Source of the DNA: Micromonospora halophytica
GTDB lineage: Bacteria > Actinomycetota > Actinomycetes > Mycobacteriales > Micromonosporaceae
DNA: 64,000 bases
Assembly: GCF_900090245.1 (NCBI RefSeq)
Contig: NZ_FMDN01000020.1
Coordinates: forward strand, 43,844 to 107,843
Direction: 5' to 3'
The number at the start of each line of letters is the position of its first letter. Position 1 is the first letter of the stretch. Positions 54,760 to 63,019 of this stretch are shown here, piece by piece. A program made the position numbers and the translations under genes. The notes under the pieces were generated by a model that saw only the letters and a list, made by a program, of their open reading frames with translations, searched no databases and was not told the origin of the DNA.

Positions 54760-54954
54760 ATGAGAGGCTGGTTCACGCTCACCCTGGGCCTGCTGGCCGT
54801 GGTGGTCGGCGCCGTCTGGACCGTCCAGGGGCTCGGGTACGTCAGCGGCAGCGTGATGACCGACCAGCGGGTCTGGGCGGTGCTCGGCCCGGTGCTGACC
54901 CTGGCGGGGCTGGGACTGCTCTGGCGCGGCATGCGCTCGCGACGGCGGACCTGA
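54760..54954 (+). CDS. Small integral membrane protein
   Basis: 64 residues, MRGWFTLTLGLLAVV at the start with GGAGGGGAG upstream. Two predicted helices (about 4-26 and 39-57) and a basic tail (RGMRSRRRT). A conserved kind of two-helix protein in actinobacteria; function unknown. Followed by a hairpin terminator. Confidence 0.7.
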   Translation: MRGWFTLTLGLLAVVVGAVWTVQGLGYVSGSVMTDQRVWAVLGPVLTLAGLGLLWRGMRSRRRT

Positions 54955-55012
54955 GCCGACCGGCCGCGGTCGGGCGGGGCCGGCGCGGCGGCGGCAGGTG
55001 ATCTGACGCGGA

Positions 55013-55041
55013 AAGCCCCGCGTCCGGGGGACACGGGGCTT
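55013..55041. terminator. Hairpin terminator between the small membrane gene and csp
   Basis: 8-bp stem AAGCCCCG (55013-55020) with CGGGGCTT (55034-55041), followed by TCTCGTC, between two convergent genes. Confidence 0.65.
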
Positions 55042-55096
55042 CTCGTCGATCCGGCTGGCCGGATCACCCGGGCCGGCGGCTGCCGACCGGCACTGC

Positions 55097-55300
55097 TCAG
55101 ATGGGGCGGACCTGCTCGGCCTGCGGACCCTTCTGACCCTGGGCGATCTCGAACTCCACCCGCTGGTTCTCCTCCAGCGTGCGGTAGCCGCTGGTCTGGA
55201 TGGCCGAGAAGTGGACGAACACGTCAGCACCCCCGCCGTCGACGGTGATGAAGCCGAAGCCCTTGTCAGCGTTGAACCACTTCACGGTTCCCTGCGCCAT
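55097..55300 (-). CDS. Cold-shock protein (CspA family)
   Basis: 67-residue RNA chaperone, MAQGTVKWFNADKGFGFI at the start, with RNP1 KGFGFI and RNP2 VFVHF. Ribosome site AGAAGGAGA is very strong, six bases before the ATG. A leader of at least 150 bases is likely, see the leader entry. Confidence 0.97.
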   Translation of the reverse strand: MAQGTVKWFNADKGFGFITVDGGGADVFVHFSAIQTSGYRTLEENQRVEFEIAQGQKGPQAEQVRPI

Positions 55301-55467
55301 GTGTATCTCCTTCTAAAACTGGCGGCCGAGCACGCCGTGCGGCCGGTTGGCCGTTTTCGAGCAGCGGCGCCTGAGGCGGCCCCCACGAAGGAGACTTCTC
55401 TCAACCCACGCCATCTCGCAACAGCGGGGATCAGCAAACCACGTACGCAAAAACTCTGCACAGCCTA
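55301..55467 (-). promoter_or_regulatory. Long csp leader with a possible -10 (TAGGCT, 55462-55467)
   Basis: The 288-base gap between csp and the DUF4235 gene holds no gene. TAGGCT on the minus strand fits TANNNT and would start transcription near 55455, giving a leader of about 155 bases with several GC-rich hairpin arms. Long structured leaders act as thermosensors in E. coli cspA. The -35 is weak, so the promoter is tentative. Confidence 0.4.
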
Positions 55468-55588
55468 CCGGACGAAATTCTCCGACATGTGACCTGACGG
55501 ATGCCCGACGTCCGCTGGGAGGGGGGTTGCGGACGTGCGAGAGACCCCCCACCCGTCGATGCGGGAGGGGGGTCCTCACGTCCACTGT

Positions 55589-55861
55589 TCAGTCCGGCCA
55601 GCTGCCGGTGACCCGTCGTACGCCGACCGCGCCACCCCGGTCCACGGCCGCCCGGACGACCGCGAAGATGGCGCCCTGCAGTGCCGCCGCGGCGAGCACC
55701 TCGCCCCAGCCGCGGTCCTCGTCGGTGGCGCTGGGCGCCTCGCCGTCGCCGGCGGTCATCTTCCACACCTGCCGGAAGATCGCCCCGGCGACCGTACCGG
55801 CGGCCAGGCCGAGCAGCACCCCGACGGGCCTGTACGCGGCCTTACCGATCCCCTTGCTCAC
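55589..55861 (-). CDS. DUF4235 family membrane protein
   Basis: 90 residues, MSKGIGKAAYRPVGVLLGLAAG, with two hydrophobic segments (about 9-27 and 56-72) and VWKMTAGDGEAPSATDEDRGWGEV between. Domain known only as DUF4235. Its start overlaps the DUF3618 stop by four bases. Part of a three-gene envelope unit. Confidence 0.85.
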   Translation of the reverse strand: MSKGIGKAAYRPVGVLLGLAAGTVAGAIFRQVWKMTAGDGEAPSATDEDRGWGEVLAAAALQGAIFAVVRAAVDRGGAVGVRRVTGSWPD

Positions 55862-56193
55862 CTACGCCTCCCCCGCACGATCAGCAGCACGATCATCGTC
55901 GCCACGGCACCGGCCGCGACCGCCGCCCACGGTGCCGGGCTTCGCCCGAGCGCCTCCCCGTGGCCCTGCGACCGCGCCTGGCCGGCCTGCTGTGCCGCCT
56001 GCCCGCGTACCCGGGCCACGGTGACCGCCGCCTGCTCGCGCATCCGCTCCTTCGCCTGGCCGGCGGAGGACCGCAGCCGGGCCTTGACGTCGGCCTTGGC
56101 GGCCAACAGCTCCATCGTCTCGCCCAACTCCACCCGGGTACGCCGGATCTCCTCGCGGAGCGCGTCCGTGTCGCCGGTCCCGTTGCCCGTCAT
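55858..56193 (-). CDS. DUF3618 family protein
   Basis: 111 residues. Starts MTGNGTGDTDALREEIRRTRVELGETMELL, the DUF3618 signature, followed by a charged helical part (KADVKARLRSSAGQAKERM) and a C-terminal helix (VAAGAVATMIVLLIV) with basic end. Overlaps both neighbours by four bases. Probably an envelope or membrane-stress protein; function unknown. Confidence 0.88.
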   Translation of the reverse strand: MTGNGTGDTDALREEIRRTRVELGETMELLAAKADVKARLRSSAGQAKERMREQAAVTVARVRGQAAQQAGQARSQGHGEALGRSPAPWAAVAAGAVATMIVLLIVRGRRR

Positions 56194-56624
56194 GCCCGTC
56201 CCCTGTCCTTCACCGCCGCGGTGACGACGTCCACGTCCGCCCGGACGCTGCGGACCGTCGACTCCGGAACCGGGGGGACCGCACGGCTGACCTGCTTCTT
56301 GCCGACCAGGGCGAAGATGCCCGCGAGCAGGAAGAGCACCACCGCCACGATCAGGGCGGCCGCCCAGGCGGGCAGCACCAGGTCCAGCAGCAGGATCGCC
56401 GTGGCGACCAGGGCGCCGAGCCCGTAGAGGGCGAGCGCCCCGCCTCCGCCGAACAGGCCGATGCCGATCCCGGCGTGCTTGCCCTTCTGGGTCAACTCCG
56501 CCCGGGCCAGCGCCAGCTCGTCCCGCACCAGTCGGGAGACCTGTTCGGTGGCCCGCTGCACCAGTTCGGCGGTGGACGGCTCGCTCCCGGTCCGGGACGT
56601 GCGGTGGTTCGCGACGTCAGCCAT
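56190..56624 (-). CDS. Phage-holin-like (holin-X/DUF1469) membrane protein
   Basis: 144 residues with ATEQVSRLVRDELALARAEL (the family's amphipathic start) and two membrane helices (about 50-75 and 85-108). Named for a holin fold, but here it heads a chromosomal unit with DUF3618 and DUF4235 and is not a phage gene. A role in envelope or cell-size control is a guess. Confidence 0.88.
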   Translation of the reverse strand: MADVANHRTSRTGSEPSTAELVQRATEQVSRLVRDELALARAELTQKGKHAGIGIGLFGGGGALALYGLGALVATAILLLDLVLPAWAAALIVAVVLFLLAGIFALVGKKQVSRAVPPVPESTVRSVRADVDVVTAAVKDRGRA

Positions 56625-56797
56625 GCTGTCCTCCTTTCATCAACACCGCGCTGTATGCCCGGAGTCGCCGCCCGTCAATCCTGCGCGCAGTGACCAACCA
56701 CATCTGACCGCAGGTCGGGCCGTACCGTCCGGCGAAACGCGGAAGCGGGTACGACGAAGCCCCCGGACACGAGGTCACGGGGGCCGTCGAGGGGTGG

Positions 56798-58132
56798 TCA
56801 GCGGTGGCCGTCGCGCGGCTCCTCGGCGCCGACGAGAACGCCGTCGCGGGAGTCGTCACGCCCGTCTGCGCGGGAGTCGTCACGCCCGTCTGCGCGGGAG
56901 TCGTCACGCCCGTCTGCGCGGGAGTCGTCATGCCCGTCTGCGCGGGAGTCGGCGTCGTCACCGGGGCCGACGAACGCCTCGCTGCGCGCGTCGCCGTCGT
57001 CGCTGCCGCCGAAGACGCGCGCGTCGTCCGGCACCTCGGTCTCCGACCGTCGGCGCACCGGCCGGCGCGGCCGCACCCACTGCCACGGCAGGGCGCCGGA
57101 GGCGTCGCCGATCTCGGTGCGGGAGCGGGGCAGCGCGGTGGGGCGGTGGTCGCGGATCCAACCGACCAGGTGCTCACGGACCAGGCAGCGCAGGTCCCAG
57201 AGGCTGCCCGCGTCGGCGGCGCTGACCAACGCCCGGACCTTGATCAGCCCACCGGTCGCGTCGGTCACCTGGAGCACGCAGACCCGGCCGTCCCACAGGT
57301 CGGTGCCCTCGGCCACCCGGCGCAACTCCTCCCGCATCGCCTGCACCGGGACGGACCAGTCGACGTCGAACTCGGCGGTGCCCAGCACCGCCGCCTCGGT
57401 GCGGGTCCAGTTCTGGAACGGGGTGCTGGTGAAGTAGGACGTGGGCAGGATCAGCCGGCGGTCGTCCCAGATCTGGACCACCACGTAGCTGAGGGTCAAC
57501 TCCTCGATCCGGCCCCACTCCCCCTCGACGACCACCACGTCGCCGAGGCGTACCGCGTCGCTGAAGGCGAGCTGGAGGCCGGCGATGACGTTGCCGAGCA
57601 GGCTCTGCGCGGCCAGCGCGGCGACCACACCGACCACACCGGCGCTGGTCAGCACGCCGGCGCCGATGCCGCGTACGGCGGGGAAGGTCATCAGCATCAC
57701 GCCGATCGCGAGTATCACGATCACCGCGATGGTCAGCCGGCGCAGCAGCACCACCTGGGTACGCACCCGACGGGCGTGCCGGTTGTCGGGCACGTCCACC
57801 CGGAACCGGGCCAGCGCGGTGTCCTCCATGACCACCAGCAGCGAGGCGACCAGCCAGGCCACCGCGGCGACCACCCCCAGCACCAGGGTGTGCAGCACCA
57901 CCTGCCGCCAGGGGGTGCCGACGGCGTACCCGGTGCTGAAGCGGACCGCGAACTGCACGGCGAGCACGGTGGCGGCCACCTGGAGAGGCCGGTGCACGTG
58001 GTCGGTGAGCTCGGTCATCAGCAGCGACCGCCGGCCGAGCCGGCGGATCACCCGGTGCACCACCTCGACCACGAGCAACGCGATCGCCGCCGCGATGGTC
58101 GCGGCGGCGATCGTTTCGAGGTAGTTCCGCAC
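56798..58132 (-). CDS. Mechanosensitive ion channel (MscS family)
   Basis: 444 residues from a GTG (VRNYLETIAAATIA) with GGAGGGAGA upstream. About five helices lead to the MscS pore and domain: GVVGVVAALAAQSLLGNVIAGL, VRLGDVVVVEGEWGRIEEL, PTSYFTSTPFQNW. After residue about 385 comes an acidic tail with repeats of DSRADGRD that MscS does not need. Opens under membrane tension to release solutes. Confidence 0.93.
   Translation of the reverse strand: MRNYLETIAAATIAAAIALLVVEVVHRVIRRLGRRSLLMTELTDHVHRPLQVAATVLAVQFAVRFSTGYAVGTPWRQVVLHTLVLGVVAAVAWLVASLLVVMEDTALARFRVDVPDNRHARRVRTQVVLLRRLTIAVIVILAIGVMLMTFPAVRGIGAGVLTSAGVVGVVAALAAQSLLGNVIAGLQLAFSDAVRLGDVVVVEGEWGRIEELTLSYVVVQIWDDRRLILPTSYFTSTPFQNWTRTEAAVLGTAEFDVDWSVPVQAMREELRRVAEGTDLWDGRVCVLQVTDATGGLIKVRALVSAADAGSLWDLRCLVREHLVGWIRDHRPTALPRSRTEIGDASGALPWQWVRPRRPVRRRSETEVPDDARVFGGSDDGDARSEAFVGPGDDADSRADGHDDSRADGRDDSRADGRDDSRADGRDDSRDGVLVGAEEPRDGHR
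56851..56946 (-). repeat. Four 24-bp tandem repeats in the MscS C-terminal tail
   Basis: Unit GAGTCGTCACGCCCGTCTGC plus GCGG, four copies at 56851-56874, 56875-56898, 56899-56922 and 56923-56946; only the last differs by one base. It encodes DSRADGRD octapeptides. Period is exactly eight codons, so copy number can change without a frameshift. Confidence 0.95.
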
Positions 58133-58210
58133 TGGTGTTCTCCCTCCGGCCGGGCTGATCACTTCTGGGCAAAGGCCCTATGGTGCCCGGCGCTTCCGGA
58201 ATCGGCCAGC

Positions 58211-59032
58211 TCAGACCTTCCGGTACCGGGACTGGAGGAAGCAGTAGACGCCGAAGGCGGCGACGCCGAGGGCCATCAGCGCCAGCAGGATCTGGCCGTA
58301 GGGCTGGTCGCGCAGGGTCCGCAGGGCGCCGTCCAGGCCCCGGGCCTTCTCCGGGTCGTAGTTCACGGCGGCCACCACGATCAGCAGACCGGCGACCGCG
58401 AACACCGCGCCGCGGGCGATGTAGCCGGCCATGCCGAGCCGCCGGGCCAGCGTCCGCGTCTTCGGGCTCATCTCGCCGATCTTCAGGTTGCGCTCGAACT
58501 TCTTCTTCAGGCCGTAGATCACCATGCCGACACCGACGGCGGCGAGCACCAGGCCGGCGAGGCCGACCAGGAACCGGCCGCCCCCGGAGGCCATCAGCTT
58601 CTCGCTGAAGGCCTGCTGCTGGTCGGCGCTGTTGCTGCTGGCGTCCTGCACGACCCGGAAGGCGGTCCAGGCCAGCCAGAGGAAGACCACCGTGCGCACC
58701 ACCGAGGCGATGCGTTCGAAGAGTCGTTCCTTGCCCTGCTTGGCGTGGTGGCCGACGGCCGCCTCCAGCGCCTGCCAGATCGCCATGGCGACCAGGCCGA
58801 CGGCGATCGCGATCAACAGGAACTTGCCCATGGGCTGGGCGCCCAGGGTACGCAGCGCACCGTTCTGGTTCGCCTCCTCGCCGGAGCTGTCGAAGGCGAC
58901 CTGGAGGATGAGCCAGGCGAAGAGCAGGTGCACGATCCCGTAGCCGATGAAGCCGGCCCGGGCGAGGATTTCCAGCCAACGGCTGTCCGCGGTGCGGGCG
59001 GCGGTGGCTTCGGCATTCCGGGTGAGTGACAT
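58211..59032 (-). CDS. DUF1206 family membrane protein
   Basis: 273 residues with six helices in three pairs, DUF1206 repeats: RAGFIGYGIVHLLFAWLI, ASVVRTVVFLWLAW and AGYIARGAVFAVAGLLIV. Cytoplasmic loops contain ALRTLGAQPMGKFLL and ALRTLRDQPYGQILL. Function unknown. Confidence 0.9.
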   Translation of the reverse strand: MSLTRNAEATAARTADSRWLEILARAGFIGYGIVHLLFAWLILQVAFDSSGEEANQNGALRTLGAQPMGKFLLIAIAVGLVAMAIWQALEAAVGHHAKQGKERLFERIASVVRTVVFLWLAWTAFRVVQDASSNSADQQQAFSEKLMASGGGRFLVGLAGLVLAAVGVGMVIYGLKKKFERNLKIGEMSPKTRTLARRLGMAGYIARGAVFAVAGLLIVVAAVNYDPEKARGLDGALRTLRDQPYGQILLALMALGVAAFGVYCFLQSRYRKV

Positions 59033-59092
59033 GGCGCCGTCTATTGCCGGATGTCCAGATCCTCAAACCTGGGCCACCGCCGGCCCGGCCGG

Positions 59093-59458
59093 TCAGTTGC
59101 CGGCGCTGCGGGCGACGCGGATCTTGACCTCCTGGTCGGTGACGGCGTCCAGCGTCACCGCGAAGCCGCCCACCTCGGCGGCCTGCTGGCCCATGGTGAG
59201 GGAGACCTGCTCACCGGCGACCTCGACGGTCACCTGGTCGTCCTGGGTGCCGATCAGCTTCGCCTCGATGCCGAGGATGTTGGCCCTGGCGTCGACGCCC
59301 CGGTCGAAGGTGACCGTGCAGGCGTCCAGGCCGCAGTCGGTGCTGGCGCCCTCGGAACTGCAGCCGGCGAGCAGGGCCGCGCCGAGTGCCAGGGCGGCGA
59401 TCAGGCCGGCGGCCCGACGGGTGGGGGGAAGCGGGGAGGAACCGGTTCGGGTCGTCAC
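59093..59458 (-). CDS. Lipoprotein of unknown function
   Basis: 121 residues from a GTG (VTTRTGSSPLPP). Signal sequence with lipobox LLAGC near residue 32, then a short beta-rich domain (CTVTFDRGVDARANILGIE, KLIGTQDDQVTVEVAGEQ). No family recognised. It is divergent from the SufS-like gene. Confidence 0.7.
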   Translation of the reverse strand: MTTRTGSSPLPPTRRAAGLIAALALGAALLAGCSSEGASTDCGLDACTVTFDRGVDARANILGIEAKLIGTQDDQVTVEVAGEQVSLTMGQQAAEVGGFAVTLDAVTDQEVKIRVARSAGN

Positions 59459-59543
59459 CCGCACAAGGGTACGAGACGGGGGCCATGCCGACACCGCCCG
59501 ATGATCAGCCGACCGGCTCCGGTGCTCGCGTTAGGGTCCGGTC

Positions 59544-60770
59544 ATGCCGTTCGACATCGCCCGGACCCGGGCCGCCTACCCCGCCCTGACCGAGGGTTTC
59601 GCCCACTTCGACGGTGCCGGCGGCACCCAGACCCCGCAGTCGGTCGTCGACGCGGTCGCCGACACCATGCGCACCGCGCTCGGCAACCGCAGCACCGCCT
59701 TCGTACCCGGCCGGCGGTCGCTGGAGCTGGTCGCCGCCGCCCGGACGGCGGTGGCCGACCTGCTGGGCGCGACGGCGCAGGGCGTGGTGCTCGGGCCGAG
59801 CGCGACGGCGTTGACGTACACCCTGGCCCGGGCGCTCGGCGACACCTGGCGTCCCGGCGACGAGGTGGTGGTGTCCCGGTTGGACCATGACGCGAACGTG
59901 CGGCCCTGGGTACAGGCGGCCGAGGCGGCCGGCGCGACCGTGCGCTGGGCGGAGTTCGACCCGGCCACCGGTGAGCTGCCCGCCGGCCAGTACGCCGACC
60001 TGGTCGGCGAGCGGACCCGGCTGGTCGCGGTGACCGCCGGCAGCAACGCGATCGGCACCGTGCCGGACGTCGCCACGATCGCCAAGACCGCCCACGCGGC
60101 GGGCGCGCTGGTCTGCGTCGACGGCGTGCACTCGGTGCCGCACGGCCCGACCGACCTCGCCTCGCTGGGCGCGGACTTCCTGGTCACCAGCGCCTACAAG
60201 TGGTCCGGCCCGCACCTGGCGGCGGTGGTCGCCGACCCGGCCCGATGGGAGTCGCTGCACCCGGCGAAGCTGCTGCCCTCCTCCGACGCCGTGCCGGACC
60301 GCTTCGAGGCGGGCACCCCGAGCTTCCCGCTGCTGGCCGGGGTGGCCGCGGCCGTGGACCACCTGGCCGGGCTGGACCCGAGCGCCACCGGCGACCGGCG
60401 GGAGCGGGTCCGCGCGGGCCTGGCCGCCGCGCAGGCGTACGAGGAGTCGCTCTTCGACCGGTTGCTCGCCGGGCTGACCGCCCAGCCGGCGGTCACCGTG
60501 TACGGCGCGGCGGCCCGCCGCTGCCCGACGGTGTCGTTCCGGCTCGCCGGCTGGTCGCCGGCCGGACTCGCCGCGGCGCTGGGCGAGGCCGGGCTCTGTC
60601 TCTCCTGCGGCGACTACTACGCCTACGAGTACTTCCGCACGATGGGGCTGCGCGACAGCGGCGGGGCGGTACGGGCCAGCGTCTACCACTACAACACGGC
60701 CGCCGAGGTGGACCGGTTGCTCGCCGAACTGGACCGGCTGGCCCGGCGGGGGGAGACAATGGCCGGGTGA
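59544..60770 (+). CDS. Cysteine desulfurase-like class V aminotransferase
   Basis: 408 residues, MPFDIARTRAAYPALTEGF. PLP-binding residues are in CVDGVHSVPHG and the lysine in TSAYKWSGPH. It belongs to a SufS-like subfamily (CSD-like, TIGR01976 type). No SufBCDU genes adjoin and the Cys loop of true desulfurases is not clear. Stop overlaps the next start (GTGA). Confidence 0.85.
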   Translation: MPFDIARTRAAYPALTEGFAHFDGAGGTQTPQSVVDAVADTMRTALGNRSTAFVPGRRSLELVAAARTAVADLLGATAQGVVLGPSATALTYTLARALGDTWRPGDEVVVSRLDHDANVRPWVQAAEAAGATVRWAEFDPATGELPAGQYADLVGERTRLVAVTAGSNAIGTVPDVATIAKTAHAAGALVCVDGVHSVPHGPTDLASLGADFLVTSAYKWSGPHLAAVVADPARWESLHPAKLLPSSDAVPDRFEAGTPSFPLLAGVAAAVDHLAGLDPSATGDRRERVRAGLAAAQAYEESLFDRLLAGLTAQPAVTVYGAAARRCPTVSFRLAGWSPAGLAAALGEAGLCLSCGDYYAYEYFRTMGLRDSGGAVRASVYHYNTAAEVDRLLAELDRLARRGETMAG

Positions 60771-61054
60771 GCTTCCTGGTCGAGGAGAACCCCGCCAAGC
60801 ACCGCTTCGAGATCCTGGTCGACGGCGCGCTGGCCGGCTTCACCGCGTACCTGCCCCGGGGTGCGGTGCGGGTGTTCACGCACACCGAGGTCCGCCCGGA
60901 GTACCAGGACATGGGGGTCGGCGCGGCGCTGGTCCGGGCCACCCTGGAGCAGGTGCGCGAACAGGGCGGCCGGGTGGTGCCGCAGTGCCCGTTCGTGCGG
61001 GCCTTCATCGAGCGTCACCCCGAGTACGCCGACCTGGTCGTCACGCCGGTCTGA
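60767..61054 (+). CDS. GNAT-family N-acetyltransferase (short)
   Basis: 95 residues from a GTG that overlaps the previous stop. EVRPEYQDMGVGAALVRATLEQV is the acetyl-CoA-binding helix, followed by VVPQCPFVRAFIERHPEY, typical of the YidJ/COG2388 short GNAT group. Substrate unknown. Co-translated with the desulfurase-like gene. Confidence 0.88.
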   Translation: MSFLVEENPAKHRFEILVDGALAGFTAYLPRGAVRVFTHTEVRPEYQDMGVGAALVRATLEQVREQGGRVVPQCPFVRAFIERHPEYADLVVTPV

Positions 61055-61084
61055 CCGGCCGGTCCGGGTCCGCGAGCACGGTGG

Positions 61085-61130
61085 GCGGCGGGTCGCGGTG
61101 TCCGCCTCACTGGACACCGCGACCCGCCGC
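61085..61130. terminator. 19-bp perfect hairpin between GNAT and nagZ genes
   Basis: Arms 61085-61103 and 61112-61130 (GCGGCGGGTCGCGGTGTCC) are perfectly complementary with an 8-nt loop; very strong bidirectional terminator between two convergent genes. Confidence 0.85.
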
Positions 61131-61153
61131 GCGTGAGGCAGTTGCGGCTCGGG

Positions 61154-62641
61154 TCAGCCGAGACCGGCGAGCAGTTCGGCGGCGGCCCGGGCGCCCGCCC
61201 GGGTGGCGCCGTGGGTGGCGACGTGCACCCGGCCGACGGCGAGCGCGGGCACGCCCAGCTCGACCACCACGGCGTCCGGCCGGTCGGCGAGGGCGCGGTC
61301 GACGGCGACCCGCATCCAGTCGTGCCGGTGCAGGTCGCGGACGACCAGCACCACCGGCCGGTCACCGGCGGCGGCGGTCGGGTCGACGGGCAGGTCCGTC
61401 TCGGCGAGCCGGAGGGTGGTCGTCCCGGGCAGCAGCGCGGCGAGGGGTTCGCCGATCCCCCACGGGGTCTCCTGGCCGATGGCGATGTTGCGGGGTGGCA
61501 CGAACTCCACCACGTGCGCGGGTGCGGCCAGCGGCAGCCGTCCGGTCGCCTCACCGCTGACCCGCAGCGCCCGGCGCGCGGCGGCCAGCCCGATCGGGGA
61601 TCCGTCGGCGGTCGGCAGGCCCCGCGCGGGTCGCCCGGCGCGGGCAGCGACCGTCCAGGCGGCCAGCTGGCCGACCCGCTTGGCGGCCTCGGCGAGGCGC
61701 TCCTCCGGCAGCTCGCCGGAGAGCACGGCGGCGACGATGGCGTCGCGCAGGTGCCGGGCCGCCGCCTCGTCGGCGTGGTCGCCGCCGACGCAGACCGCGT
61801 CCGCGCCGGCCGCCAGGGCCCGCACGGCCGCGCCGGCGAAGCCGTACCGGTCGGCGACCGCGCGCATCTCCACCGCGTCGGTGACCACCACGCCGGAGAA
61901 GCCCAGCTCGTCGCGGAGCAGGTCACCGAGGATGCGGGGGCTGAGGGTGGCCGGCAGTTCCGCGTCGAGGGCGGGCACGAGCAGGTGGCCGGTCATCACC
62001 GCCTGGACCCCGGCCGCCACGGCGGCCCGGAACGGGACCAGCTCGACGGCGTCGAGGCGGGCCCGGCTGGCGCTGATCCGGGGCAGGTCGTGGTGCGAGT
62101 CGACCCGGGTGTCACCGTGGCCGGGGAAGTGCTTGGCACAGGCCGCCACGCCGGCGGACTGGAGGCCGCGTACCCAGGCGGCGGTGTGCCGGGCGACCAG
62201 GTCCGGCTCGGCGCCGAAGGCGCGTACGCCGATCACCGGGTTCGCCGGGTTGTCGTTGACGTCGGCGTCCGGGGCGTAGTTCAGCGTGACGCCGAGCGCG
62301 GCGAGGTCGGCGCCGAGGTCGTGGGCCACCTCCTCGGTCAACGCCGGGTCGTCGACCGCCCCGAGGGCGAGGTTGCCCGGGCGGGAGCTGCCGGCCACCG
62401 ACTCGATCCGGGTGACGTCACCGGCCTCCTCGTCGATGGCGACCAGCACGTCGGGGCGTTCGGCGCGCAGGGTCGCGGTGAGCGCGGCGAGCTGCTCGGG
62501 GCCGGCGACGTTGCGGGCGAAGAGGACCACCGCGCCGAGCCCTTCGCCCAGCCAGCGGCACACCCACTCGGGCGGGGTGGTGCCGACGAAGCCCGGCTGG
62601 AGGACGGCGGCCGCCAGGCCGGCCAGGTTGCGCTCGTTCAT
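61154..62641 (-). CDS. Beta-N-acetylhexosaminidase (GH3, NagZ-like)
   Basis: 495 residues, longer than E. coli NagZ (341) because of a C-terminal GH3 extension. GH3 features: CAKHFPGHGDTRVDSHHDLP (with the NagZ-type His-Asp loop) and nucleophile VVVTDAVEM. Probable role in recycling or degrading N-acetylglucosamine-containing wall or chitin fragments. No signal peptide is seen, so likely cytoplasmic. Stands divergent from a tiny membrane gene. Confidence 0.9.
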   Translation of the reverse strand: MNERNLAGLAAAVLQPGFVGTTPPEWVCRWLGEGLGAVVLFARNVAGPEQLAALTATLRAERPDVLVAIDEEAGDVTRIESVAGSSRPGNLALGAVDDPALTEEVAHDLGADLAALGVTLNYAPDADVNDNPANPVIGVRAFGAEPDLVARHTAAWVRGLQSAGVAACAKHFPGHGDTRVDSHHDLPRISASRARLDAVELVPFRAAVAAGVQAVMTGHLLVPALDAELPATLSPRILGDLLRDELGFSGVVVTDAVEMRAVADRYGFAGAAVRALAAGADAVCVGGDHADEAAARHLRDAIVAAVLSGELPEERLAEAAKRVGQLAAWTVAARAGRPARGLPTADGSPIGLAAARRALRVSGEATGRLPLAAPAHVVEFVPPRNIAIGQETPWGIGEPLAALLPGTTTLRLAETDLPVDPTAAAGDRPVVLVVRDLHRHDWMRVAVDRALADRPDAVVVELGVPALAVGRVHVATHGATRAGARAAAELLAGLG

Positions 62642-62714
62642 GCCGCCGCACTACCCCCGTGTCGTATCGGACGGCCCGTCACCGTCGCGGTGCTGCCATG
62701 GTCACACCCAGCCA

Positions 62715-62741
62715 CGAAATAGTCAATAAACCTTACTGTTA
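62715..62741. promoter_or_regulatory. A/T-rich control region between nagZ and a small membrane gene
   Basis: CGAAATAGTCAATAAACC and the following TTACTGTTAG stand out in otherwise GC-rich DNA. On the minus strand TTGACT lies here and could be a -35 for nagZ. It should hold promoters for both genes; a specific regulator is not identified. Confidence 0.45.
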
Positions 62742-62781
62742 GAGCCTGGCACGTTCTCCGGCGTCGTGCGACAGTTCCGGA

Positions 62782-62907
62782 ATGGATCCCGCGCTGCTCG
62801 CCGACGCCACCTCACCGGCCGACATTCCCGGCGTACGCCTGCTCGGCGCGGTGGTCGGCGGCCTGCTGCTGCTCGCCGCCATCCGGGCGATGTTCCGGCG
62901 ACGCTGA
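62782..62907 (+). CDS. 41-residue small membrane protein
   Basis: Short frame with ATG at 62782, MDPALLADATSPADIPGVRLLG, one helix (about 20-36, VVGGLLLLAAIRAMF) and a basic end RRR. Composition is like a real single-pass membrane peptide; ribosome site is weak (TCCGGA). It is too short for usual gene finders. Function unknown. Confidence 0.5.
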   Translation: MDPALLADATSPADIPGVRLLGAVVGGLLLLAAIRAMFRRR

Positions 62908-63019
62908 CTGATCACCACCGCACCGCTGTCTGAGCGTCGACCGGTGAGCCCGGGGGCCGGACGACGGCGAGGGAGCCTCCACCCACGCGAGGTGCCGCCT
63001 CGCCCGCGATGAGCCGGGG

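Noticed and set aside
56190..56624. Phage lysis cassette
   Set aside because: Holin-like fold but no endolysin or phage genes nearby; found as a chromosomal DUF cluster.
56851..56946. CRISPR-like tandem repeats
   Set aside because: 24-bp units without unique spacers and in frame inside the MscS gene.
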